Assembly (NCBI GenBank): GCA_036521075.1
Contig: DATDIL010000162.1
Location: 11,789 to 75,788, forward strand
DNA length: 64,000 nucleotides
Reading direction: 5' to 3'
From: DAIDKA01 sp036521075
Lineage (GTDB): Bacteria > Pseudomonadota > Gammaproteobacteria > Steroidobacterales > Steroidobacteraceae
Part shown: positions 17,550-26,884 of the stretch, in pieces
Layout: the number at the start of each line of letters is the position of its first letter
Numbering within the stretch: position 1 is the stretch's first letter
The notes under the pieces: model-generated
What the model was told of the DNA's origin: nothing
What the model saw: the letters and a program-made list of their open reading frames with translations, nothing else
The model's database searches: none
Translations under genes and position numbers: made by a program

Positions 17550-19480
17550 CGGGCTCGGTGAGAAACAGCATGCGTAGCTTTGCATTGAGAATTCTCTCTG
17601 CCTTGTTGCTCTCGGCGATGGCAAGCGCTGCGATCGCGCAAGCTCAAATCGCCGATGCTGCAAGCAAGGGCAATAAGGCGGAAATTGAGCGTCTGCTGAA
17701 ACGCGGTGCCGACGTGAATGCACAACAGGCCGATGGTGCCACCGCGCTGCAGTGGGCGGCCTATCGCGGCGACGCAAAACTGGCCGAACTGCTGCTTAAG
17801 GCCGGCGCCAAACCGGGCCTGGCCAATCACGACGGCGCCACACCGCTGTGGCTGGCGGCGGCGCGTGGTGATGCTGCCGTCATTCAAGCATTGCTCAAGG
17901 GCGGTGCCGATGCCAACGAACAGCTGCCGTTCGGCCGCCGTCCGCTGATGCTGGCCGCACGCACGGGCAATGTCGATGCCGTGCATGCATTGCTCGAGCA
18001 CGGCGCCGAGGTGAACGCCAGTGAAGCCGATCGTGGTACCACCGCATTGATGCAGGCTGCCGACCAGGGCCATGCCGACGTGCTGAGGGAATTGATCCAG
18101 CACGGCGCCACCGTGGCGGCCGTGTCCAAAACGGTGATGCGCGATGGACGCACGGCAGCATTGGGCAACTCCGAAGATCCCCGCCGCGCCGTACGTCAGC
18201 AGGCGATCGGGGCGCTGTGCGAGGCGAAGACACCTGATCTGCAACAGGTGAGAATCCAGCGCGAAATGTTGTTTGGCGCCAGCGCGAAAAATACTCCTGA
18301 CGCCGATTTGTGCAAAGGCATTCAGCGCAGGGGCCTGGGCTTCGTCACCGTGGCCGGCGCCGGCGGCATCCATGGGGCTGGTGCGGGCGCGGGTGCCGAA
18401 GCGCCTGCTGAACAGGAGACGGATGGCACCCCAGTTGCGGATGCGAGTGGCAATCCGGTTCCCGCAAGCACCGCTCGTGGCCGCCGTCCCCCCGCGCGTG
18501 AACCCGATGGTGGTGCGTTCACCGCGTTGGTTTATGCGGCCCGCAGCGGCAGCATCGATGCCGCGCGCGCGCTGCTGGAGGGTGGCGCCGATGTGAACCA
18601 GACGACTCGCTACGGCTGGAGTGCGCTGTTGGCTGCCACGCACAACTCGAACTATCAAATGGCGAGGTTTCTCATCGAGCACGGCGCCAATGTGAACCTG
18701 GCCAACAAGGGGGGTTGGACGCCGCTGTATCTGGCCGTCGACAACCGCAATATCGAAGGTGGCGACTACCCGGTGCGCACTGCCGACATGGACAGCCTCG
18801 CCTACATCACTTTGCTGCTCGACAAGGGCGCCGACGTCAATTGGCGTGTCACCGAGAGTACCGAAACACGCACGGTGTTCACCAATCAATGGTTGAACGA
18901 AGACGGCGCCACTGCGTTCCTGCGTGCGGCGCAGTCAGGCGATCTTGAATTGCTGAAGCTGCTGGTCGCGCGTGGTGCCGATCCGAAGATCAATACCAAA
19001 CTGGGCGTAACGCCGCTGGCGGCGGCTGCCGGCATCGGCTGGGTGGAAGGCGTTACCAAGGAGCGCTCCCCCGAGGAGACGGTGGAGGCCGTGAAGTATT
19101 TGCTGTCGCTCGGCATCAATCCCAACTTTCAGGCCAACACCGGCCGCGTCGCACTGCACGGCGCCGCGCACAAGGGGGCGACTGAGGTGGTGAAAATATT
19201 GGTGGCAACGGGCGCCAGGATGGACGTGCGCGATTTCGGCAACACCGACAACCGCGGCAGCCCGACCCTGTCGATCCACACTTGGTTGCCGATCGATTAT
19301 GCCGACGGTCTCGTGCGCGTTGGCGTGCAATCGGCGATTCCGCATCCGGAGACCTCTAAGGTGCTGCGTGAGTTGATGCTGAAAGCCGGCCTCAAGGTAC
19401 CGCCCGAAGGCCGTACGCTCGAATCGCTGTGTATCGTCGATGTCTGCAAACCGGGGTACGATCCGGTCAGCATCAACTGA
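17546..19480 (+). CDS. Exported ankyrin-repeat protein
   Basis: A 644-residue protein with a signal peptide and two arrays of ankyrin repeats (about 25-200 and 330-600). Clear repeat units include DGATALQWAAYRGDAKLAELL and DGATPLWLAAARGDAAVIQAL. Between the arrays lies a Gly/Ala/Pro-rich linker (about 270-325). The ATGA overlap with DUF1552 couples translation; an alternative start is ATG 17570. The three-gene set DUF1592, DUF1552, ankyrin suggests the ankyrin protein is a periplasmic scaffold for the other two. Confidence 0.9.
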   Translation: MTGSVRNSMRSFALRILSALLLSAMASAAIAQAQIADAASKGNKAEIERLLKRGADVNAQQADGATALQWAAYRGDAKLAELLLKAGAKPGLANHDGATPLWLAAARGDAAVIQALLKGGADANEQLPFGRRPLMLAARTGNVDAVHALLEHGAEVNASEADRGTTALMQAADQGHADVLRELIQHGATVAAVSKTVMRDGRTAALGNSEDPRRAVRQQAIGALCEAKTPDLQQVRIQREMLFGASAKNTPDADLCKGIQRRGLGFVTVAGAGGIHGAGAGAGAEAPAEQETDGTPVADASGNPVPASTARGRRPPAREPDGGAFTALVYAARSGSIDAARALLEGGADVNQTTRYGWSALLAATHNSNYQMARFLIEHGANVNLANKGGWTPLYLAVDNRNIEGGDYPVRTADMDSLAYITLLLDKGADVNWRVTESTETRTVFTNQWLNEDGATAFLRAAQSGDLELLKLLVARGADPKINTKLGVTPLAAAAGIGWVEGVTKERSPEETVEAVKYLLSLGINPNFQANTGRVALHGAAHKGATEVVKILVATGARMDVRDFGNTDNRGSPTLSIHTWLPIDYADGLVRVGVQSAIPHPETSKVLRELMLKAGLKVPPEGRTLESLCIVDVCKPGYDPVSIN

Positions 19481-19584
19481 TCCGCTCGCAGACCCACCTA
19501 TGTGTCGTCCAGTGGGCTGCAGTTCACACTGACGACCACACCCTGCGACGGACGCCGAGATCGCACTGATCAGGCAGAGAACCC

Positions 19585-19846
19585 CTTCTCCCAGGTAACT
19601 GGGCAATGCGATCACCGATATTGCAGTTCGGCACGCTCTGGATATCGTCGAAGTTCGCAGCGCTGGTGCTTGGCAGGCCATCGGCTTCCGTCAGCACGAC
19701 CTCGGTAGGGATATCGCGAATCGTGGTGGTGATGGGTGCAACGAGTGTACCAGCACACGTCGCCGCGGTTCACGGCGCACCCCAGTCCTGTTCGCCGAGC
19801 CAGGTGTCAAATTCGCCGGGCATGACGGGCTTGGCAGCGTAGCCAC
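19585..19846 (-). pseudogene. Decayed copy of the MazF/antitoxin pair
   Basis: This stretch is closely similar to 9023-9360, covering most of the MazF gene and the C-terminal end of the antitoxin. About 80 bp corresponding to 9181-9258 are deleted, the toxin C-terminus is missing, and the antitoxin DNA-binding part is absent. It cannot encode either protein. Its position beside the glycoside hydrolase end suggests a second insertion of a related element that has been lost. Confidence 0.8.
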
Positions 19847-19848
19847 TT

Positions 19849-21252
19849 TTAATGATCCTCGACCGTCACACTGGCGATTGCCAGCGGACCAAGGACGAAG
19901 GGATGGTCGGGAGAGCGGAGCTGTGTTTGTCCGTTGTTTGCGTCCTGATCAACAACGCGCCAGCGCATTGCACTTCCGGCGTTAAGTTCAAGTGATACTG
20001 CGCTGTCGGATCGGTTGATCAGCAGGACTTTGCGTACCCCTTGTGCGGTGACGAATGCTTGGGCGTAAATCGGTGCGCGACGGGTCATCAAATCCAAAAC
20101 TGCTGGGGGGAGATGATAGGGGGGCAGATCGAAGTTCCGAGTTTCGACCAACTCAGAGTCTGGCGGGAATTCCTCAATGAGAAGTTTTAGCGTCCAATAC
20201 CGGGAGTTCGGTTGTCCGCTTTCCCATTCGATCATCGCCAATTCCTGCCAGATCTGGTCGGGTTGAACAGCCACGAGTCCGGAGACGTGAGCCGCTATAA
20301 CGCCCAGGACCGCGAGCCGTGCGTATAAGTATGCATACATGGCCGCGGAAAGCTGGACAGCAAACCTCACCTCCTCCGGCTGCAATCCTCGCGCACCCTG
20401 GTTCATCGTACCTATCTCGGTAACCATTAGTCCCGTAGCAGGCGAGAGCGAATCGCGGATTGCGCAGACGTAACGGAGACTGTCGATGAATCCATCGGCT
20501 TGGTTGAACACTGCGGCAACCTGATCCCGTCGCGCAATTTGCGGCGTGTACATTGCATAAAAATGGTATGAAACGTAGTCGAGCGGAATGTCAGCCCTAT
20601 GGTTGCGCGGATTGAGAAAATGGGTCGTAAACTGTGGATCGGAGAGGGTTGAGCATAGAGCAAGGCCGACGAATTGCGTGTTTGGTGAGACCTTCCTTAC
20701 TGCCTCGACTATGACGTCGTATGTTTCGGTATAGTCCGCCGGCGACATGGCAGGCTCATAGTCCGGCTCATTAAGGACCTCCCAAAGCGGGATGTGCAGA
20801 CGATGACCGGACAGATGTTGTCGCCCGGGAGGATCGTCAAAGCCACCCTTGATATACCAGGCTGCAAATTTTCCAAAATAATCTGCGATTGAGTCTGGCG
20901 ATCGTGCGGAAGTTGGTAAAGCCGAGAAGTTCAGAATGAAGGGTCGTCCTCTGTTGGCGAAAAGGAAATCCATGAATGGCGGATCGATCTTTGAAAAGTC
21001 CCAATCGGGATCGGCACCATTGGAATCCTTTAGAGCGACCGTCAAGTCCGGCCGGTTGTGCCAGCCTTGGTACCTCACCATCGATGGCGCTAGTTCGCTA
21101 AGAGCGGAAAGGCCCTCGGAATACCTCGGCTTGTCGCTCGCGAGCTTCCAGTCCCCGAAGCCGAACCCAGGGCCCATTTGAAGACTTCCGATTAGTCTTG
21201 AGATGCTTTTGAATTTGCTCCAATCGACACAGATGGTGATCATCCACCGCAT
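19849..21252 (-). CDS. Glycoside hydrolase, GH39-like
   Basis: A 467-residue TIM-barrel hydrolase of clan A type. It begins TICVDWSKFKSISRLIG and has the acid/base motif WEVLNEP (E162) and a probable nucleophile in LMVTEIGTM (E279), followed by a C-terminal beta domain (about 395-467). Relatives are exported enzymes acting on beta-linked sugars. No signal peptide is visible and an in-frame stop lies just upstream of ATG 21252, so the 5' end may be lost or frameshifted. The decayed toxin copy abuts its 3' end. Confidence 0.7.
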   Translation of the reverse strand: MRWMITICVDWSKFKSISRLIGSLQMGPGFGFGDWKLASDKPRYSEGLSALSELAPSMVRYQGWHNRPDLTVALKDSNGADPDWDFSKIDPPFMDFLFANRGRPFILNFSALPTSARSPDSIADYFGKFAAWYIKGGFDDPPGRQHLSGHRLHIPLWEVLNEPDYEPAMSPADYTETYDVIVEAVRKVSPNTQFVGLALCSTLSDPQFTTHFLNPRNHRADIPLDYVSYHFYAMYTPQIARRDQVAAVFNQADGFIDSLRYVCAIRDSLSPATGLMVTEIGTMNQGARGLQPEEVRFAVQLSAAMYAYLYARLAVLGVIAAHVSGLVAVQPDQIWQELAMIEWESGQPNSRYWTLKLLIEEFPPDSELVETRNFDLPPYHLPPAVLDLMTRRAPIYAQAFVTAQGVRKVLLINRSDSAVSLELNAGSAMRWRVVDQDANNGQTQLRSPDHPFVLGPLAIASVTVEDH

Positions 21253-21548
21253 AATAGTCGAGCTTGAGCGCTAGTCCAATTCGTGGTCGGGCTTTATCGA
21301 TCCAACGTCCGGGGCACCAATTGCACCAGCTGAGCTCGGAAAGCATCTGACGAAGATCGGCTGTGTCCGTGGCTAATTCTCGCTCGAAAGGATGCGCCTT
21401 GCTGGCTCACAGCGCGTTACGACACTGTACCCCTCAACCTTGACGTTGGACCCCCGAGTCTGGTGCACCGTCGCTGAGTCCTCCGCAACCCGCGAGATCT
21501 TCCCACCGGCGTGATGTGCGCAACGCCAGCGCAGGATAACGCGCATCA

Positions 21549-22478
21549 TCAATGCACGATCTCCTTCGTCATGGTCTGCACGACATGCCATCGCTGCTGC
21601 GCAGGCTTGTGCGGGGGCGTCGTATAGAGGGACTTTAAGAAGGCCCGATCCCACTCTGTCATTCCAGCGGGCGCGGCCTTCGTGCCGTTGAACAACTGCA
21701 GAATCGTCGGAGCGTCCGCCAGGCTATCGACAGGTTTGATCTCTGTGAGACCGACCAGGGCGGCATAGTCGGCTAACTGTCCCAGCGTCACTCCCTTCAG
21801 CTGGGACGCATCGACGATCACAAAGACCCGAAATAGGTACCAACTGGAATTTCCTGTCCAGGTGTCCCCTGAATAGGTAATGGGGCCCACCTTTGCCGCG
21901 TGCACAATCGGATGCACGCCGGATGGCGCGACGGGCGCGTCGCGGTACAACACCCGCACCGGCCCTGGTTTGGAGATGAAGTCATCAAGGACTATATGGG
22001 ACGGTACAATTGGCGTACCGTCCATCGGTTCATAAGAAATGCCAAACGTAAACTGGAAATTTCGCTTGGTCATCATCGCCTTCAGCAGTTCCTGCGGTTG
22101 CATGGTCACCAGGATGTAAAGGTTGGGATGACATTTTCCGCCCGCGAGCGGTACCCGCCCGGCGCGCGCGATGTCCGAGACACGGCCAACGATGAACTCA
22201 CCTTCCTCTTGGGCAAGACCAGACACGAGCGGGCAAACGGGCTGGCCCCAAAGGGGGAGCCCTCCGTCAAACTGGGGTCCGCTGATCTTGCTTATAAACG
22301 CGGTGAGCCTATCTGCCAGTTTGGCGCGCTGTGCCGTGACAGTGACTTCCTGCAGCCGCTCGGTAGCTGACGAACCATCATTCGTCGGTGCAGACTGATC
22401 AGTGGCGGCCCGGACATCCGCCAATCCCAGAGCCGCGAGTGCGGCGGACATGATCAGCAGCCTTGACGCCTTTGACAT
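21549..22478 (-). CDS. Exported protein of unknown function
   Basis: A 309-residue protein with a clear signal peptide (MSKASRLLIMSAALAALGLA). The mature part contains four cysteines (PVCPLV, GGKCHP and others) and a hydrophobic C-terminal half (SSWYLFRVFVIVDASQL). I recognise no domain. The phrase LQEVTVTAQRAK after the signal resembles the plug start of TonB receptors, but no barrel follows. It is likely periplasmic. Confidence 0.7.
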   Translation of the reverse strand: MSKASRLLIMSAALAALGLADVRAATDQSAPTNDGSSATERLQEVTVTAQRAKLADRLTAFISKISGPQFDGGLPLWGQPVCPLVSGLAQEEGEFIVGRVSDIARAGRVPLAGGKCHPNLYILVTMQPQELLKAMMTKRNFQFTFGISYEPMDGTPIVPSHIVLDDFISKPGPVRVLYRDAPVAPSGVHPIVHAAKVGPITYSGDTWTGNSSWYLFRVFVIVDASQLKGVTLGQLADYAALVGLTEIKPVDSLADAPTILQLFNGTKAAPAGMTEWDRAFLKSLYTTPPHKPAQQRWHVVQTMTKEIVH

Positions 22479-22651
22479 CGGAGTGCGCCTTCATCGTCTG
22501 AAGTGCGGTCAGTTTGCCACCCTGAGCCTGCGAAGTCAGCAAGCCAGTCGGGGTCCCGATTGCGGTCATTCGTCAAATCCGCGTGTGACAGAGCGAAAAT
22601 CACTCATGTCGGACCTTTGGAAGGTCCGCAACTGGTTTGCCGCCGCTTCGG

Positions 22652-23851
22652 TCACTTCGCCTTCGGCAGCCCGTCCATGAAGGCGTTCATCTCGCGCTCC
22701 ACCTCGGCCAGGTTGGACCTGAAAATGTAGTGCTGGCCATTGGCAATGCGTACGACTTTGGCCTGCGGCACGCCGGCTTCGAAGGCGTCCACCTGCGCGG
22801 CAAGGGGAGGGAAGTCACGGTGGTCGCCAAAGATGGCCAGCACCGGGCCGTTGATGGCCGTGTACTTCTGGCCGCCGCTGACGATGGCGAATGAGACCTT
22901 GTCCTGCAGTGACTGCGATTTGGACAGAGAATCCATCGTCATGACGTGCACCCCGGGCGGCGGCGTGAAGCCCTGCTTCGCGCCCAAATCCCGAACCTTG
23001 CTCTCCATCCTGGGATCGTGGAAGGCGTAGTCGTACCCGGCCTCCAGATAGATCAGCCCCGACACGCGTTCCGGATGGCGCGCGCCGAAGAAGCTCAGCT
23101 CCTCACCTCCCCGGGAATGGCCAGCCAACACGGGATGATCGAGTTTGAGCGCGTCGATGACCGCCAGGACGTCCTCGCCGAGACGTTCGGCGCTGTAGTT
23201 TTCCGGGGTCGGTTCCGGCTTGCTGGACATTCCAGAGCCGCGCCGGGTGATGGCGTAGACGTGATGCTTTGCGGTGAACAGCGGCGCGAAATCATCAAAG
23301 GCGTGGCCCGTGTTGCCGTCTCCGGGCACAAACACCAAAGGCGGCCCCTTACCACCCCAGTCGAGCACTTCCAGTCTGACCCCCTTCTCGACCTCCACGA
23401 ACCGCACCCTGTGCGGCGAGGGGTCGATCGGCCACGCCGTCTTCTCGGTCACCCTGTCGAATCTGATCGGCCGGGGCTGACCGGCCCTGACACCGCCCGT
23501 GACACTTGTTCCCGTCAGGGATTTGCCGTCGGCTGAAAGGTCGGCGTCGATGGTCGTGAGGGAATCGTCCACGATGAGATGGACATGCGGGCCTTGCACT
23601 TCGACCGTGGAAATCGGGTTTCCGTTGCGCGGAGGGCCTTCCGGGCCGAGATAAAACGCCTCGCCGTGAAGTTTGCCACCCGGACCTGTGGTGATCTTGA
23701 TCACCTGCCTCAGATTTGGCCCATCGCCGCCCTGCCAGGTTCCCACCACCCTTTGCGCCGATGATGGAGGGACGCTCCCCAGACAGACGGCGCTAGCGGC
23801 CATGGCCGCGGCGATCGAGGCAATTGCGAGGCTCCGTACTTTCAATCTCAA
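22652..23851 (-). CDS. Exported alpha/beta hydrolase
   Basis: This 399-residue protein has a signal peptide (1-32), a beta-rich N-terminal domain (34-135, GTWQGGDGP... as in DUF2147/lipocalin-like modules) and an alpha/beta hydrolase domain. The nucleophile elbow is GHSRGG with Ser246, and the catalytic His lies in ANGQHYIF near the C-terminus. The pattern suits an esterase or epoxide-hydrolase-like enzyme in the periplasm. It is divergent from the Lrp-type regulator. Confidence 0.85.
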   Translation of the reverse strand: MRLKVRSLAIASIAAAMAASAVCLGSVPPSSAQRVVGTWQGGDGPNLRQVIKITTGPGGKLHGEAFYLGPEGPPRNGNPISTVEVQGPHVHLIVDDSLTTIDADLSADGKSLTGTSVTGGVRAGQPRPIRFDRVTEKTAWPIDPSPHRVRFVEVEKGVRLEVLDWGGKGPPLVFVPGDGNTGHAFDDFAPLFTAKHHVYAITRRGSGMSSKPEPTPENYSAERLGEDVLAVIDALKLDHPVLAGHSRGGEELSFFGARHPERVSGLIYLEAGYDYAFHDPRMESKVRDLGAKQGFTPPPGVHVMTMDSLSKSQSLQDKVSFAIVSGGQKYTAINGPVLAIFGDHRDFPPLAAQVDAFEAGVPQAKVVRIANGQHYIFRSNLAEVEREMNAFMDGLPKAK

Positions 23852-24025
23852 TTCTCCCGTGGTCCGGCGCTGGTTTGGCCGGCCATGCTTGACGCTGGCC
23901 TAAAACTCTCCAGCAAGATAGCGGTCCGAACCCTGATACAGTGGCCCAGCCCAAGTAATCAAAATTGGCATTTGACACCATTGCTGCGCAGATTTTCACC
24001 AGATATTCGAGGTGCAACGCACGAT

Positions 24026-24514
24026 ATGCGCATAAAGCTCGACAAAATCGATATAGAGCTCCTCAACGCCATTCAGTCCGACAATCAGCTTGGCGCGGAA
24101 AAGCTGGCACAGATTGTGCCGCTCTCGCCTTCCGCGATCATGCGTCGGTTACGTCGGCTGCGCGCGGACGGCGTCATTGCATATGAAGCAGCCGTGCTCT
24201 CAAAAGACGTTCTGCGCGGGCGGCTATCGGCATTCATCAACGTACAACTGGAGCGACACCAGGCTGCGGCCTCGCGCAAGTTTCTCGCGGGTCTGTTGAA
24301 GTGCCGGGAAATTCAGTTGTGCGCGGAAGTTACCGGAAGCGTGGATTATCTGCTCCTGGTGACGGTCCGATCCTTCGATGACCTTAACAAGCTGACCGCT
24401 GATCTGCTTGAAAGCAATCCGGCCGTGCATCGCTATGAGATCAGCTTTGCAAAGACCTTCCACAAAAGGACATTTGCGGTGCCCATGGAGGATACGGATT
24501 GTGTCGTCGATTAG
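24026..24514 (+). CDS. Lrp/AsnC-family regulator
   Basis: From ATG 24026 a 162-residue protein has the AsnC-type helix-turn-helix (LDKIDIELLNAIQSDNQLG, LSPSAIMRRLRRLRADGVI) and the RAM effector domain (CAEVTGSVDYLLLVTVRSFDDL). The frame extends upstream to 23885, but that part is not conserved in character. It may regulate the divergent hydrolase. Confidence 0.88.
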   Translation: MRIKLDKIDIELLNAIQSDNQLGAEKLAQIVPLSPSAIMRRLRRLRADGVIAYEAAVLSKDVLRGRLSAFINVQLERHQAAASRKFLAGLLKCREIQLCAEVTGSVDYLLLVTVRSFDDLNKLTADLLESNPAVHRYEISFAKTFHKRTFAVPMEDTDCVVD

Positions 24515-24934
24515 ATAAGCTGCAGGAGCGTCGACTGAATGGCAAGGCAAGATTGTCCTGATGAACGACAACATTCGGCGCGAAAGCCGCGGGCCGCTTC
24601 GGCACCCGTTGCAATCATCTGCCAGCGGCGGCTTTAGCGCATGCCGCTACACCACGCGCATATCATAGCTTGTACCCTACGCAAGAGATTCGCGTTGGGT
24701 ATAATTCGGGAAGCGACAGACTCAGTCGTCTAGCGCCGCAAAGGCGCGCACCGGGAAGGTTCCGCTAACGTCGATAAGCCGCATGGGCGATCTCCGCGCT
24801 GTTTGAGTTTCTTACTCAGTCTAGAGAATGTGGTGCTTTTATGAAATGACCACAGCTATCGCTGACGCCTCGACGCTGGATCGCCATATCGGCTACTTCC
24901 GCAACCGCGCACTGGGGTCGATCGAATTTGGCGC

Positions 24935-25072
24935 GTGAGCGATCAGGGATGGGACATCTACAAAGTTCAGCATGAGAACGACGTTCATCGGTACCGAGTC
25001 GCCACGGGCGATGACGGAAAGGTCTACGGCTCTAGCGAGGCAAGTGCTAAACCTGTCGAAGGATTCCGGTGA
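24935..25072 (+). CDS. Possible 45-residue protein in a gene-poor gap
   Basis: Within the gap 24515-25102 one short frame looks protein-like. From GTG 24935 it reads VSDQGWDIYKVQHENDVHRY and continues RVATGDDGKVYGSSEASAKP to a stop at 25072. Composition is soluble and balanced. The frame stays open upstream (VDRIWRVSD), so it may be the end of a broken longer gene. The rest of the gap has one GCGCC/GGCGC hairpin (24733-24747) and no recognised gene. Confidence 0.3.
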   Translation: MSDQGWDIYKVQHENDVHRYRVATGDDGKVYGSSEASAKPVEGFR

Positions 25073-25102
25073 GTCGAGCAGCACCGTGACGCAGCCGATT
25101 AC

Positions 25103-26239
25103 TCACTCATCGCCGGGACGGCGGGATTCATCGAGGCGGACCACGAGTTTTCCGACGAACTGGTCGGACTCCATGAGATTCATTGCCTGCTCGTACTCCT
25201 CCAGTGCAAACACCCGTTCGATCACGGGATGCAACCGGTGCTTTCGCATGAACGCGAGCATGTTCCTAAAGTCGGCCCGTGATCCGACAAAGACACCCTG
25301 TGCCTTGGCTACGATTCCCAGCAGGCCGCTCGCGGGAATGTCCCCATCGTAGCCCGTGAGGCCACCGACGATGGACAGTGTCCCGGCTGGGGCGAGACTG
25401 CTCACGGCCTGGGGAAGCGTAGTTTTGCCTCCCACGTCCACGACGAGATCGGCGCCTCGGCCGTCGGTCAGTTCAAGTACGCGTTGACCCCACATTGGTA
25501 CGGAGTGGTAGTTGATGCTCTCGTGGGGCGCAATTTTTAGCGTGCGCTGGAGCTTCTCATCCGAGCTACTCGTCAGAATGACCCGTGCGCCGGCCGCCGC
25601 TGCAAATTGCAGCGCGAAGGTCGACACGCCGCCGGTTCCCTCGATTAACACGACTTTGCCCGGACCCAACTGGCTTCGCCCGACGGTCGCTACCCACGCT
25701 GTCACTCCGGCTGTCGGAAACGTCGCGGCCTCCTCGTAGCTGTAGCCGTCCGGTATTGCCGTTACAGCGGTGTCGTCGAGCGCGATGTAGTCAGATGCCA
25801 CCCCCGGTACCATTGCCCGGTGTATCTGCGCCCGCGCGGGTGTTCCATCCGTCCAGTTACGAAAGTACGTGTTCGTGACACGCTCACCCACGTGAAAGGC
25901 GGTGACTGCCTTTCCGATGGCGACAATGTCGCCCGCGGCATCCGACCCAATCCTTAGACCCGTGAGATTCACATTCGGAATTCGCCGCTTGGGCGGAAGA
26001 TCGTCGTGGTTGAGCGATATGGCGCGAACGTGAACGAGCACTTGATGCTCGCCGACTATCGGCATCGGTACGTGCGTGAGTGCCCAGCCATAGCCGTCTG
26101 CAGTCTCTTTGAGAGTCAGGCTGCGAATCGTCACAGGCAATGGCGCTGCCGTCTCGCGTGCGGAGGCCTGTCGAGGCGACGCCAGGGACAAACCTGCTAG
26201 GGCGCCAAGGATTACAAGTGCAACAGACCGCATATCCAC
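25103..26239 (-). CDS. Medium-chain dehydrogenase with signal peptide
   Basis: A 378-residue zinc-independent alcohol dehydrogenase/quinone oxidoreductase-type protein. The GroES-like part has VRAISLNHDDLPPKRR, where zinc enzymes carry a Cys, and the Rossmann loop is EGTGGVSTFALQ. It starts with an apparent export signal (MRSVALVILGALAGLSLASP then RQASA). That is odd for an NAD(P)H enzyme, as dinucleotides are scarce in the periplasm. It shares orientation with the exported cupin at 26338. Confidence 0.85.
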   Translation of the reverse strand: MDMRSVALVILGALAGLSLASPRQASARETAAPLPVTIRSLTLKETADGYGWALTHVPMPIVGEHQVLVHVRAISLNHDDLPPKRRIPNVNLTGLRIGSDAAGDIVAIGKAVTAFHVGERVTNTYFRNWTDGTPARAQIHRAMVPGVASDYIALDDTAVTAIPDGYSYEEAATFPTAGVTAWVATVGRSQLGPGKVVLIEGTGGVSTFALQFAAAAGARVILTSSSDEKLQRTLKIAPHESINYHSVPMWGQRVLELTDGRGADLVVDVGGKTTLPQAVSSLAPAGTLSIVGGLTGYDGDIPASGLLGIVAKAQGVFVGSRADFRNMLAFMRKHRLHPVIERVFALEEYEQAMNLMESDQFVGKLVVRLDESRRPGDE

Positions 26240-26337
26240 CTCCGCTTCTGCGTAGCCGAACTTCGCTCTTCCGAGCTGGCTCCCATTTGGATGGAAAGCG
26301 CGAAGCCAAAGGGCGCCGATGGCGCTATCGCTCGTTG

Positions 26338-26862
26338 CTATGGTTCCGAGACAACAGTCCCGCCTGGCTCGAGCGCAGGAATCATCACGCCGTGTATATT
26401 CTGAAAGAACGCTGGCTCACTTGCCGGAGCCCAAATGACGAGCACCTTCGCAGGTGCCGACTTGGGCACAATGTGACGCACGTGATCCCCGGGCCGAACG
26501 ACGCCGATCATGCCCGGTGTCAGGCGATAGCGCTTGCCGTTCACCTCGTGCTCATATGTGCCAGACAGGACGTAGAGGATCTCCACTGACTTATGCGTAT
26601 GGCTCGGCGAGAGCATACCGGCAGGGAAGGTCGCCTCAACCATCTCGAGTTCGGAGCCGCCCAGGTTCGATTCGTTGAGAAGGATCTTGCAGTCTATCCC
26701 TCCTGCGTGGATCTGATCCAAGACACCTGCGGTAGCGTATGCGTACCGGTCACCGGAATGCACTGCGGTGTCGGCGGCCGATGACCTGCCGAGCGAGAAT
26801 GCAAGCGCGATCGAAAGCGCAAGACCGACGAAGGCGGATACCAGCCACTTCGATGCTCTCAT
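26338..26862 (-). CDS. Exported cupin-domain protein
   Basis: A 174-residue protein with a signal peptide (MRASKWLVSAFVGLALSIAL, AFSLGRSSA) and one cupin barrel. The metal-binding motif reads SHTHKSVEILYVLSG and the second motif PGDHVRHIVP. Ligands are two His and one Glu plus the later His. It is probably a periplasmic metal-binding sensor or enzyme; the substrate is unknown. It lies between the membrane protein and the exported dehydrogenase in the same orientation. Confidence 0.82.
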   Translation of the reverse strand: MRASKWLVSAFVGLALSIALAFSLGRSSAADTAVHSGDRYAYATAGVLDQIHAGGIDCKILLNESNLGGSELEMVEATFPAGMLSPSHTHKSVEILYVLSGTYEHEVNGKRYRLTPGMIGVVRPGDHVRHIVPKSAPAKVLVIWAPASEPAFFQNIHGVMIPALEPGGTVVSEP

Positions 26863-26884
26863 TGACCTGCTCCGTGGTTCGCAA

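Noticed and set aside
16164..18889. 537- and 467-codon minus-strand frames
   Set aside because: Shadows of the DUF1552 and ankyrin genes.
24733..24747. Terminator hairpin after the Lrp-type gene
   Set aside because: A short GC stem without a following T-run and more than 200 bp from the stop codon.
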